A DNA stretch of 64,000 bases from Misgurnus anguillicaudatus (Eukaryota; Chordata; Actinopteri; Cypriniformes; Cobitidae): NCBI RefSeq assembly GCF_027580225.2, contig NC_073358.2:43190501-43254500 (forward strand), in the 5' to 3' direction. The notes below the pieces were generated by a model that worked only from the letters and a program-made list of their open reading frames with translations, ran no database searches and was not told the DNA's origin. Both the position numbers and the translations under genes were made by a program. Of this stretch, positions 47,711-58,928 are shown piece by piece (positions within the stretch are counted from its first letter, which is position 1; the number at the start of each line of letters is the position of its first letter).

Positions 47711-48576
47711 AGGGATAGTTCACCCAAAAATTAAAATAATGTCATTAATGACTTACCTTCATGTCGTTCCAAACTCATAAGACCTCCGTTCATCTTGGAA
47801 AACAGTTTAGGATGTTTTATATTTAGTCCGAGAGCTTGTTGACCCTTCATTGAAAATCTAAGTATGGTATACTGTCCATGTCCAGAAAGGTTATAAAAAC
47901 ATCATCAAAGTACTCCATGTGACATCAGTGGGTCAGTGAGAATGGGTTGAAGCATCGAAAATACATTTTGGTCCAAAAGAAACACAAATTACGACTTTAT
48001 TCAGCACTGTCTTCTTTTCCGCGTCTGTTGTGAAGGTCATGCGTGAGACTAAAGTCACATGACTGCAGTGATGCGGATGACGTACAACATGGCTGACGTG
48101 TTATCTGGTGCGCCCCAGCAGTTTTTTTTTTGTGCGCCCGGGCTTCGTTTACAGTCTTAGGGACAAACACGGTGTCAGTTTGAAAAAAAAAACTTTGCAA
48201 ACATGTCTGAGGATAACGCGTCACTGTAGTCATGTAACTTTAGTCTTGCGCCTGCGCTTCACAACAGACGCGAAAGAGAAGACCATGCTGAATAAAGTCG
48301 TAATTTTTGTTATTTTGGAACCAAAATGTATTTTTGATGCTTCAACACATTCTAACTGACTCACTTATGTCACATGGACTATTTTGATGATGTTTTTATT
48401 ACCTTTCTGGACAGTACACCATACTTAGATTTTCAATAAAGGGTCAACAAGCTCTCGAATTAAATATAAAACATCTTAAACTGTGTTCCTAAGATGAACG
48501 GAGGTCTTACGAGTTTGGAACAACACAAGGGTGTGTCAATAATGACATTATTTTCATTTTTTGGTGAAATATCCCT
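47711..48576. mobile_element. Large TTAA foldback element
   Basis: Flanked by TTAA at 47707-47710 and 48577-48580. The left end AGGGATAGTTCACCC and the right end GGTGAAATATCCCT start arms of about 400 bases each that mirror one another (AGACCTCCGTTCATCTT; AGCTTGTTGACCC; GACTTTATTCAGCA). Same family as 33006-33445 and 60546-61341 by its ends. Confidence 0.92.
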
Positions 48577-48689
48577 TTAAAGATATAAATCCAAGATCTT
48601 TTTAATATCACAATTCTTTCTCCTATGATAATGTTATACTGTATGGACTGCAAATAGTCCGTTTTGGAAATAAAAAAAAATGTGTTGTC

Positions 48690-48760
48690 ATTTTTACATT
48701 CTCATGTTGTTCCAAACCTGTATGACTTTGTATTTTTCAGTTTAAAGAATGTTGCATTTT
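48690..48760 (+). mobile_element. Arm fragment of the AGGGATAGTTCAC family
   Basis: TCATGTTGTTCCAAACCTG and TATGACTTTGT match the arms of the TTAA foldback family. Ends are lost. Confidence 0.5.
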
Positions 48761-50950
48761 TCCCCACATAACAAAAGTAAATCGATAACATTTCCAGTCA
48801 GCATTCAGCAATAAAAAAATATGACTACAGTATGAACATTTCTAATCAAACGCTGTCAAGAACAAATTTGAGCATCGCTATCTTCTGAGCAATGAATTTC
48901 TGTTCTGCGAGGGCCTATAGCGAAAAATGCACCCAATTAATATATTCCTCCATTTTGATTCGTGTAACAAAGCATGTGACACAAATGCTGAGTTCAGCGG
49001 GTCTATCTACGAAACGAGAGTTCTTCAGAAGTGGTTAGGAGGATGAATGCAAGGCAGAGATCGGGGGGTGGGGGATGCATGAAAAACTGTAAGCAAGGAC
49101 AGAGTGGTTTGAAAACTTTATCACTGAGACATGAGAGAGAGAGAAAGAAAGGATCCAAACAAAATGTCAGATTCCGAAGGTCTCTGACATTTCATGTATC
49201 CACTAATGTCCCATTGTATATGGTTGTCAGTGCAGGTTGACCTCGAATGGACTATTTCGGAAATATATTAAAATTGTGAAGGTGTCTCAGCACCTCAGGG
49301 AAACATGAGCAGATATCATAGCGTAGTGTGTCTCTCGAACTAAAACAGTCACTTTACTCGCACACACTTTAACATGCCAGTGATCAAATTGTCACTGAGA
49401 GAGATTTATGAATGCAATCCTCTTCCCTTACAGACTCCAGATCTCTCGCATTAGTGCGTGAATCTGATGATTAGTGAGTTAGTTCCCCCAGTTGATCCAT
49501 CTAATGAAACAGTCATTCAGTCTTAATGGGAGATCACTGTCCAAAGAGACTTCTCTATTCCCTCAATAGGCCCTATTTTTAGCATGACTGCCCTTTCATG
49601 CCAGCGCAAGCTGCTAATGGTACTTTTCCTCCATTTAGGGTGAGAAAACCCTTTGGTTGTTCGCCGTGACCTTCGGCAGTTGCTCTTTAAACTGTTTCTA
49701 AAGAGCTTTTTCAAAGAATGTGTGAAATGTATAAAGACAGCCAATGAAGATTATAGTTAAGGCTGCGAAACAGTCACGATAGTATAGACCACTTCCAAGT
49801 TAGCCCCAGTGGAACTAGTCGTCATCATTCTTATACACTACAGGTATTTTCCTCAACCAATGAATTTAAATCTATTCATGTGTCTTTCTGCGGCAAATTC
49901 ACTCTAAAGGTAGGTTCTGGGGGGCGGACTTTAATAAATTTTCTTGTGCAGTGTGATCTTATGAATAACACATGCAGATCTCATTCTGATTTATTGCCTT
50001 CTGTGCCTTCTGAGGCTTAGGCTAAAGACATGGAAAAGTTTACAGGGACAGATTATATATATTTGGGTGGTCATAAATTATGTTGGATTTACATCTTTGT
50101 GAAACTTTAGCTCTTTATTTTGGGCAAATTTTTGCTTTGAGATGTAGACATGTCCGAAACGTGCACACCGTTATCAATCAAAACTTCATCAGTCATAAGG
50201 ACTACATTGGACAGCGCTCCGAGGAATCCAGCTGTCTTGAATTGCATCAGTGGATGTTTTTTTGCGCACGGTCTAGAGCTCCACTGTCAAAAAGGCACAG
50301 CATGCTTTTTTAACGATGAGTCAAGCAAGCAAATGAATGGCCCGACAGTGTGCTGCCAGGAAGACATCAGTGCTTAGATCAAATGGAGGTGCTTAGATAA
50401 AAATATGCCATATCGAAAGGTATGTGATTTTAAATCATCAGAAGATTGGGACTGAGTGACTATTATTTAGCAATTCATGACAAGAACCAATGCTGTAACA
50501 CGTGGGGACAAATTTCATCCCCCACAATGGCCATTTCTAAAGCAGGATGCATTTCAAAAAGTTTTGCTTTTGCATCGTCTTTCTCCGTTTGTGCAAAAAG
50601 AGAGATGTCTATGGTCAGGGTCAGAGGCCATCAGCGAAGGTCTGTCTGGATGTGGGCGAGACGGAGACGGGCCGCGTCATCTTGCCCGCACATGCGCACG
50701 TCTCCGTTCAGCTTCCGAACCATACTCAAACACGCACACACAAAAGTGGCGAAATGTCTGTCGGCTCATGACGACATGCACCGTGCGTTAACACTTTTTT
50801 TTTTAAATATATTGTTAATCGGTCATAAATTCTTACCTTTGGTTAACAATTAAACAGTCAATATGAACATCCCTTGGCTGTCAATGATTTATCGTTCATC
50901 AGTTGGGAAAAAAACCCTCAGAAAGTGATTCCAACGATACCGTTCATTGT
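48761..50950. other. Intron-like sequence, possible conserved blocks
   Basis: 49300-49740 is repeat-free. A strong acceptor-like site (CCTCTTCCCTTACAG) at about 49434 is followed 40 bases on by GTGAGT, but the intervening frame is unconvincing. The 135-codon frame at 50446 overlaps two others and has no domain. Confidence 0.35.
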
Positions 50951-50958
50951 ATCTTTAT

Positions 50959-52457
50959 TAGGGGTGTAACGGTTCTCGGTAAAGAATCAAATCGTTCCGT
51001 TATCCTTCCACGGTTCGGGACGCACGTGCACCACGATGCACCGTGTTTGATTCGACCATGCATTTCTAAGAGAGTTTGGTAAAAAAACAATGTATAAAAC
51101 TGCTAATGAATGATTCTGAATAAGCTCTGCGTGTGTTTAGGTGAGAGTACCTGTCCAATCAACTCGAAGTATGCAAATCTGTTGCCAACCTCACAATTCC
51201 TCCTCACGTGCTGGGGTGTGTGTGTGCGTGTTGGGTGGACTGTTTAGCGCGGCAAGCGAAGGAGAAAAGACGCTTATAGAGGCACCCCCAGCTTCATTTA
51301 AGTTTACTGCAGCAGCGATGCTCAAGAAAACGTGGACAAAACTGTAAAATTCACGAGTGCCGTATTCTCAAAGCAATACATCTAATATGACGAGTCGCTT
51401 ATTGCACCGTCATCACCAGGGTTGGGTTGTTGCGGTGACAGAATTTTCCCACCGGTTAATCAGCGTGTGACAAATCCGGTGATTCCGGTTTCACCGGGTG
51501 GGAGGGGCTTATAAATGCACATACAGATGTGCGCATTTTACTTTCACTTTTGAATTAGATGCAACTGTTGTTTAAATCCAGCGCTTGCGGATGCTGCGTT
51601 AAATCGCGTATGAATTTGCGTGCAAATGTGAGTGCAACAGCTGGTTTAAGTGCTTGAGTCAATGTGCGCAGGTACTTCTGACAGAAACCTGCCAGTCCCA
51701 AGCAGAGCAACCGGCTATTCCTCCATAAAGCGCTGCTTGAATGATGGGTTTATTATTATTCTTAATGAAAAACACAACAACAAAACGATCTCGCTTATAT
51801 TAAACATCATTTATGTATATTATAACAAAAACGAGTAAGCACGCGGCTTCTGCCATCCTCTGCTCGCCGAAGTCTGACAGGAATAAATGAAATCTGACAC
51901 CCGCAGCCGCTGTTCTGTGATGACGCGCGTTCAGCTCAGCTGAATTCAGGCAGCAGACACATTCAGTTGTAAGTGTTTGCTCTCTCTAAAAAAAACTAAA
52001 TGATTTAATTACAAGAAAATATCAAAACGAGGGTGAAAGACGGTGTCGCGGTGGGCAAGTGATCTAACCGGTGAGAGGCTGAAGCACCGGTAATCACAGT
52101 TTCACCGACTATCGCAACAAGCCTACACCAGGGTTTTGTTGATAGCACGCGATCGCAGGTTAGACAGAAACAGCACACATTTCCTTTTGTTTAAATGTTA
52201 ACAAACAGATTTTCTTGCGAAAAAAACTTGAAGATAGTGGCATAGAATATAAAAAGTAACCCAGTGTTCTACGATATTTTATGTTCATTTGGAAGTGCAC
52301 AGTAAAGTTTGTAGTACATGTAGTATAATAATACAAGTGCTCTTAAGTGAAAATGTTGATCTTGGCAAGTTGCCAAGATCAAAAACGTACCAAAAACCGT
52401 GACCCTTAAACCGTGATACACACCTAACCGTGAGTAATTTGAACCATTACACCCCTA
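50959..52457. mobile_element. hAT element with TAGGGGTGTAACGG ends
   Basis: Left end TAGGGGTGTAACGGTTC, right end GAACCATTACACCCCTA, flanked by the perfect 8-bp duplication ATCTTTAT at 50951-50958 and 52458-52465. The interior contains GTGCACCACGATGCACC-type subterminal motifs and a second hAT. No transposase frame survives. Confidence 0.93.
51422..52125. mobile_element. hAT element nested in the previous hAT
   Basis: Ends TTGGGTTGTTGCGGTGA and ATCGCAACAAGCCTA, flanked by the perfect 8-bp duplication CACCAGGG at 51414-51421 and 52126-52133. CACCGGTTAATCA and ACCGGTAATCACAG are paired subterminal motifs. Confidence 0.88.
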
Positions 52458-52465
52458 ATCTTTAT

Positions 52466-53560
52466 CGTTATAGTTCTGGTGTGAACTATAACAATATTTG
52501 CGTGATATGTCCCCTTTAAAAAATAGGAATTGTCAGTTTTGATTTCATTGGGACTTTAAGAATGATATAAAAACAAAAGTTATAGAGGATTTTCAGTTTA
52601 TTTTCAATTCATCCAATGCGTCCTCAAAACAGGATTTCCTTTAGAAGGACCTCCTGTGGGGAAATGCCAGACATGATCAGGGAGAAACAAAAGATTAAAG
52701 CAGTTTTTTGTAAAGGGAGAATCAAAATGAAGAGAATGAAACAGCTTTTCCAGAACATTATGTAATGATGATGGTGATGATACTATTAGAAGACAGTGAA
52801 CTCAAATATTTAGCCTTTTTAATGACTTGGCGTAAAAGATAAGGCTGTTGGGTCCCGCTTTATACCCTTTTAATCGCACAAATGTATTGTTGTATGCTAG
52901 TCGTATTGTTTTTTTTTCTTTGCAAGACATCTCTGATGATCAGGATCTCAACATAAAGTCTTTCTTCGAAGTAAAAGCTATGAATGGTTCCACGGAAGCA
53001 CAAACTTAATTTGCTGCGAGCATCAATAGACCATTTCCCATCAGATTAGGCAGAGATTAGCATCATAGCACGATTGGATTTACAGATTAGTGAAATGGTG
53101 ATGGCAGATTCTCTGTTTTAATCCAGGCAGAATAGTCTGATAGCATTAATACCCTGTCGGAAAGCGGCTTATGTTGTAATAGCTGATATAAACATTACAT
53201 TTCATCGGCCTCATTTATTAACAAAAGAGCAGTACCGCAGATGTTGTTTCCTGTTAGAATGCTAGCGCTAATTTTTCCACCTTTGTGTTGTATAATGGTA
53301 GTTTAATGCATTATCCCTTGGGCAACACTAAAGTACATCTATTTGTTTGTCTGTCTGTTTATCTTTCATTGATAAATCTGGTGCTTTGTGAGTTTAATTA
53401 TTGCATTTCATCTGCTAGACAGTTGTCTAATTACCTTGTGTGAGGTGGTTTTCTCCTGACTTGAATCTGTAGAGTCTGTTTATCTGTCACCACACAACCA
53501 GGACTTGCTGAATTTCTTTGCACAAGTTTCACCCAACATTGGCACAGAACAGCACCATGG
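52466..53560. other. Unique-looking intron-like sequence
   Basis: 52900-53330 is repeat-free, even in composition and rich in TAAT/ATTA motifs; a candidate for conserved non-coding DNA by appearance only. Confidence 0.35.
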
Positions 53561-54013
53561 TTAAAGACTAGGGATGGGCATTCGATTAAATTTTCTTTGT
53601 CGATCGTCGGGAGAATTAACGATCGACTATCGATTAATCATTAATATTTTTATAATAAAATTTGTTATTTAACTTTTATACTTAGAAAATGCAATGAATA
53701 CAAATATACAGCGTGTTTTTCCTCGATGAGACCTTTATTACAAGATCAACTTGTGGCAGACAGTTAAACTATGTTTCAAACATATATGTGCGTGCATGTG
53801 CGGTGCATGTGCGGTGCTCTAAAGCTGCGGAACCTGCAGCTGCGAGCCAGCGTTCTTAAACAGAGACCTCATTAGTTCCAAAATAAAAAAACAGATTCAT
53901 GTTTAACATTAAATTAAACAAAAAACATAATACTTAGATCTGAAAGGTTTTGTCAAAATGTAACTCAAAATTATTTAAGCCAGAAGAAAGTGCAAGATAT
54001 TAGCCTTCCTAAC

Positions 54014-54902
54014 TAGCCTGACGTTGTCATACTCAATTCTAGTCAGAATTTGAGTCTGATACCGCTCCATTGAGCTATAATTATGAGGCGTGTCTCAACC
54101 GAAAAATGCCTCTGCACTCAATTGGATAGACCTACGACCAATCAGAGCAACGGAGTGTGTGTGTGAGTGTATTTTGAAATTACGTCTTTGCAGCCTGACC
54201 GAAGTATTTCGCTACAATGACACTAACATTGTGATTATACTGAGTTAGCGAATGTACATCAACACCTATTATGTTTACAACATTTCGTTTATATCACAAC
54301 ATGAAGTATTTACTAAGTCATAGAGTAAGACTATCTCTTACCATTTGTACGTTAGGTGAACTTCATCCACGACGATACCCATTACGTTTGCTTGAAAATA
54401 TTGGAGCCTAGCATGTTCCTCCACTTATTCAGCAACCACGATTCCGGGCTTCCGAAAAGAAGCTGGCAACGACCGCTAATTATATCCATCTCGTCGTGCA
54501 CGCCAAGTTGCATCGCCGTGATACCAATTTCAGTTGCAACAACTTTTGCCGAAACCCGCAGGAAGGACGGCAAAAACATCAACAAATGCCTTGCTCGCGT
54601 TTCTCTGTTCCTCTTTTAAAATCAATGCTCTGTCGATATCTTTTAGAACAGACTCAATGTCAGAATCCACACATCTGAACTCTACAGCAGCAGCCATTCA
54701 ACACACGCGCTCTTTGGTGACGTGGTTCATTACGTTACTGTTGATTATCTGTCCATCATCGTATAAAGCCCGCCCTGACAATTTGATTGGTTCGCCCAGC
54801 TCTAGTCCTAGCATAGCAGCTCCTCAACGGAAAAACTCCAGACCGATCTTCCCGTTCTCAAATTATTGTGGGCGGGGCTAAGATCGGCTGGCACCCAGGC
54901 TA
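54014..54902 (-). mobile_element. Element with 9-bp target duplication carrying helicase sequence
   Basis: The short inverted termini TAGCCTG and CAGGCTA are flanked by a perfect 9-bp duplication, CTTCCTAAC, at 54005-54013 and 54903-54911. The interior holds a broken helicase frame on the minus strand, with a CpG-rich promoter-like stretch upstream of it. A 9-bp duplication with an element-borne SF2 helicase fits what I recall of the AcademH lineage of Academ transposons; a Mutator-like element that captured a host helicase gene is the alternative. No transposase sequence is present. Confidence 0.8.
54342..54697 (-). pseudogene. SF2/RecQ-like helicase, N-terminal fragment, frameshifted
   Basis: On the minus strand an ATG at 54697 opens 55 codons that end in VFAVLPAGFGKSCCN and a TGA at 54530-54532. 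LPAGFGKS is a Walker A/motif I. The frame then shifts to VVATEIGITAMQLG and QLLFGSPESWLLNKW, and shifts again to VMGIVVDEVHLTYKW, where VDEVH is the DExH box (motif II). An apparent splice donor, AAATG|GTAAGA, closes the exon at 54342. Relative to RecQ-type helicases the segment just after motif I is missing. With a stop and at least two frameshifts it cannot be functional. Intact relatives elsewhere in the genome are expected. Confidence 0.72.
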
Positions 54903-55051
54903 CTTCCTAACATTAGGCTATAACAAATTAGGCATTAAAGCCTCGTGAAAAATAACTAACTTTAGTAACTCGCATAAAACTTCTGCACCAGTCTACTGAT
55001 TTTTTATTGAGAAATAAAAACATGTTTTGGGGTCAGACGCGACCGCAACCC

Positions 55052-55117
55052 ATGGTGACCGTCAGTCCTGCCGCCGCCGAAAACAGCCGCTCCGAGGAGA
55101 CTGACCGGGATGCACAG
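55052..55117 (+). pseudogene. Exon-like remnant inside the large hAT
   Basis: A GC-rich frame of 22 codons starts with ATG (MVTVSPAAAENSRSEETDRD, then AQ) and ends at CACAG|GTACCTC, in strong contrast to its AT-rich surroundings. It could be a first exon of the hAT's ancestral transposase gene. No domain is visible; weak evidence. Confidence 0.25.
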
Positions 55118-56514
55118 GTACCTCAGCGCTAACTTGGCTTATTCCGCATACAGAGTATGTGTGAAACAGCGTGCGTTTTGTGAGCCCCTTTCACCATTGT
55201 TTAATTATACTAACATAGTCTTTTCATTTTTATTTGTTGTAAAACAACAGTAGACACAAATTTACTATGGTCTCGGGTCTCCAACTCCACAATATAGCCT
55301 ACCATAACCATGTTATTTGTAGTAAAATTGCGGAAATACAAATCTTTTTTTATCTGCAAAAAAAAAAAAAAACAATTTCACAATGATAAAATCATGGCTA
55401 ATTTTCCTAAGGTAGTAAATACAAAATTATATATGTTTGAAAGACGGAGATGCGCACCTGTCAATCTATTACATAACAGAGCGAGGCCAGAGACAAACGT
55501 GCTCATAAACGGGAGTAATATGGAATAATGTGTGCCTCTTTGAATAACTGTAAGTATACATTTCTTTTAAATATATTTTGTCAAATAAAGTTTTGAGACA
55601 TGGCCTAATAATGCTTTTTTCACTTTTATTGCTCATTTAGACTTACAGTATTGTGCGGGTAACAGCGTTTTTGACGCATTTACCTCAGAGATTATTTTAG
55701 CAATATTGCTTTTTTCCGGTAATAATAATACAATTTATATTTCAATCCTGTTTCATTGTCTGTTTATTCATTTCATTATGCTGTTATGTTAATGTGAGGA
55801 TATTTATTTGCCATATGAAACGTGCCGTTAAATGAATACTTTTATATAATATTCAAATTATATGCGGAATAATGTCTGCATCTTTGAATAACTGTAGGAA
55901 TACAGTTGCTTATTTTTGTCATAAAGTTTTGAGAAATAATAATATTGTGAGGATTTATTTCCATATGAGATGCTTTTTGTCGTTGAATACTCTCGTTTAT
56001 TATTTGGAAATCATATACATACATAGTAGGAAATATATAATGTGGAAGGGTAGACTTGCAAAGTTACTCTGCTTATTTTTATTTATGATATATGTGGAGA
56101 TAAAGCAAGCATTGCAAAACTGCTGATTTGATCCATTCAGATCCTGACCACCAGGCTAGAGATTTTAAACATCCTTAATCCACACTTACTAGTCTGTCAA
56201 ATAATATCTAAAATATATTGTTTTGTGAAAAAAAATGATGCTTTGTTCTATTGTTTATGCGGAAAAGTGTTCACAGAAAGTGTCAGTCACATGCACGTTT
56301 TATATGCAGAATAAGCGGTCAGCAGCGCACTGCAACGGGTGCTTGACGGATTCGCTGCACAAAAACGCAAACGCACTGCATACAGAGTATTTGTGAAACA
56401 GGAGTTAGATAAAAAAATGCATTCGATTAATTGATAACAAATTAACGTTATCGACGAAATTCTTAACAATCAATTATCGATCGTTGATTAATTATGCCCA
56501 TCCCTATTAAAGAC

Positions 56515-57005
56515 CCCATTAAATGGCCTGACAGGTGCAGTTTTAGCATAAGTTCAGTTATAACATTTGTAGATAACAATGAAAAAACTAATGTGAAATT
56601 AACAAAAGAGTTTACTACTAGTATGAAATGTGGAGAAAAATATACACTCTAAAAAATGGTGCTAATAAAAGTGGTTTTCTGGCTATTTAATTATAGGGGT
56701 GGATGTGGGGGTTCAGAGGGGTCTGATGGTTGTGCCCCCATCTGAAGGTTTTGCCCCCATCTGAGGGTTGTCCCCCATCTTACAAGTCCGGTGAGAAAGA
56801 ACGAAGTTCTTCAGTAGTTGTAAAACTCCAGTAAGTCGGTTGTCAAAGCTATTTTGATTCACTCCATCAGATGAAATTATTCTTTTCTCTTTAATACAGA
56901 TCATAATAGTCATTATTAAATTATTAAATTATTCATGACTGAATCTTATGATAACCAATGTATTTTTCCATGAGTTAGAGATTATAATGTTGCTTAGCTA
57001 ACAGT
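56515..57005. other. Non-coding stretch
   Basis: Short imperfect tandem TCTGAAGGTTTTGCCCCCA / TCTGAGGGTTGTCCCCCA near 56735-56785. Nothing else recognised. Confidence 0.4.
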
Positions 57006-57009
57006 CATT

Positions 57010-57377
57010 GGGCTCTATCATACACCCGACGCAAGTGTCTTTTGCTAGTTTCAAACTGGCGCAATGATCATTTTCAAGTTTAGCGCCACGTTGTTTAAAT
57101 AGCAAATGCATTTGCGCCCAATTCAGTTTACAAATTCCGCTTTCTAAATAGGGATTAGGCATGGCACCAGGTGCAACTTACTTTTAAAGGGGATGAGAGC
57201 TGAGACTCTCATTGGTTTATTGCATGTTACGCCCAAAACACACCCATTACTCATTAGGAGAATAGGAACAACCCTTTCAGACCGGCGCATAAACCATTTT
57301 TCCCATAGTTAAATTAGCAAAAGTGGAATTGGACACGCCTGTTTAGACAATTCGCTTAGATCGTTAAAATAAGGCCC
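57010..57377. mobile_element. Inverted-repeat element with GGGCTCTA ends
   Basis: GGGCTCTATCATACACCCGA at the left and GTTAAAATAAGGCCC at the right are a diverged inverted pair of a family seen often in fish; flanks share ATT. Contains GGCGCAATGATC and TTTGCGCCCAATTC. Superfamily not assigned. Confidence 0.55.
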
Positions 57378-57614
57378 ATTATGTTTAAAATTTAAGTTAA
57401 AATGTCATTGGTGGTCTGATTGTAAACAACTTCAAAAGCATTGCAATAAATAAATGGTTTTGAAGAAGAATATAAGGCTTTTCTCTGTGTACATATCCCT
57501 TCAAAAATTGCTCTGGAGAAATGTTTTGTTTATTGTCCCCCCACTATTAAATTAAATATGCGACCATGCTCATGATCATAAGGGAACCACTAAGTGCATC
57601 TATGTGGAACCATA

Positions 57615-57760
57615 CACTGTTAGACATTTTTGTAATTTTTTGCTATTTACTGTATATCACCCAGTGTAATACTGTAAACTATTTATACAGTAAGTAACTG
57701 TAATTTGCGTTGCATTATGGGGCATCAAACATTGTATACAGTAATTTACTGTATTTTTGA
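57615..57760. mobile_element. TA-type MITE fragment with TTTACTGTA repeats
   Basis: CACTGTTAGACATTTTTG follows TA, and TACTGTA/TACAGTAA motifs recur five times. The right terminus is not evident. Confidence 0.5.
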
Positions 57761-58610
57761 AAATTGCTGTATGTGCGTCTTCGTGCAGCTTCCAAACCAT
57801 ACCCCAGCACAGACACACATGCAGTACAAATAATTTCTCATACAGTACAAATATTTCAAACCGCCAGGGCAGCAATAATTTGCGTAATTTACAGGCCATT
57901 TACAAATTAAGGATTGAAAAGCGGCGAAATATCTGTAGGCACGTGTCTCGTGGTATTAATTTTTTTCCGTTTAACTGATAATATTAATCACGGTCAACAT
58001 GAACATCCCTATTCATATACGTCTCTGATCTCTCACATAAGAGATTTGTGTGCTGCCGCGTGTTCGCTTGAGTGAAGAGGATGAGATAAGAGATGAGTTC
58101 CCTCACTGCGCTCAGGAGTTCTAACCTCTCACAGTGTGCCTCAGGGAACATCACTGTGTTAGTGTTTGTTTACTGTATGTGTGTGATAGAGATCGAGTAT
58201 GCTTATTTATTTACTCAGGAGATTTTTAGTAAAGCAGCATTATGAGAAGAAAAAACAACTGAGGATCTTTCTCCTGATGTCAGTACGATAAACACCAGGA
58301 GGAGTGTCTTGCAGGTCACATCAAAACAAGCCAACACATACACTACTGTCTGCAAGCACATTTCTACCCTCTCACACAGACTAGCAGTGTCTTTGGGTCA
58401 CGGGTTTCTCACATTGTCACAGAAGTGGAGGGTGATGGTGATATTATTTGAGAAAGCTCTGGCACTGTTTAGGCAGGTGGTAGACTGGGTTTGTCAGGCT
58501 CATTGTTTTTCATCTATTCGATTTATTGTTTTTTAAAAGTTTACCGTAAGATTTACATTCATGAATCCATTGTCCTGTTTGTGGATACCCTAACAAGGCA
58601 CACATTTCTG
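57761..58610. other. Intron-like sequence
   Basis: No supported feature. A segment near 57770-57900 resembles nothing recognised; the frames on both strands have no domain. Confidence 0.4.
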
Positions 58611-58620
58611 CTTGAGTATG

Positions 58621-58923
58621 CAGGGCTCCAGACTAACTTTTTTTACTAGGAGCACAGACGCCCCCAACTGAAAATCGCAACAAAAAAATGTAGGGGCACA
58701 CATCGTAAATCAACATGCTAACCAAATAATCACATTTCTACAAATTTCCACTGTATTACTAATAAATACTTTGATGATAGATGCAGAAAGTACAATGTGC
58801 TGTTTTTCAAAATCAGTGTCACATCACAAAAAAAGGTCAAATTTACTGGTCGCACATGTGCAACTGGATGTAAAATTCAGTGGCACACTCTCAAATTTTG
58901 GTGGCAAAATGCCTGGAGCCCTG
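58621..58923. mobile_element. Small hAT-like element with 5-bp duplication
   Basis: Ends CAGGGCTCCAGACTAAC and GCCTGGAGCCCTG, flanked by the perfect 5-mer GTATG at 58616-58620 and 58924-58928. Subterminal AGGAGCACAG and GTGGCACAC motifs are as in hAT elements of fish. A 5-bp duplication would place it in a hAT5-type lineage; this is an inference. Confidence 0.75.
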
Positions 58924-58928
58924 GTATG

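Larger units (their letters stand above)
53569..56506. mobile_element. Large hAT element with TAGGGATGGGCATTCG ends
   Basis: Left end TAGGGATGGGCATTCGATTA, right end TTAATTATGCCCATCCCTA, flanked by the perfect 8-bp duplication TTAAAGAC at 53561-53568 and 56507-56514. Both ends have paired ATCGAT motifs. At 2.9 kb it is long for a non-autonomous copy, partly because another element sits inside at 54014-54902. A GC-rich exon-like stretch at 55052-55117 may be a leftover of its own coding region. No DDE or BED zinc-finger frame survives. Confidence 0.93.

Noticed and set aside
49434..49480. Plus-strand exon after a strong acceptor-like site
   Set aside because: The 40-nt segment to the next GTGAGT has no distinctive frame, and such pairs are frequent by chance in long introns.
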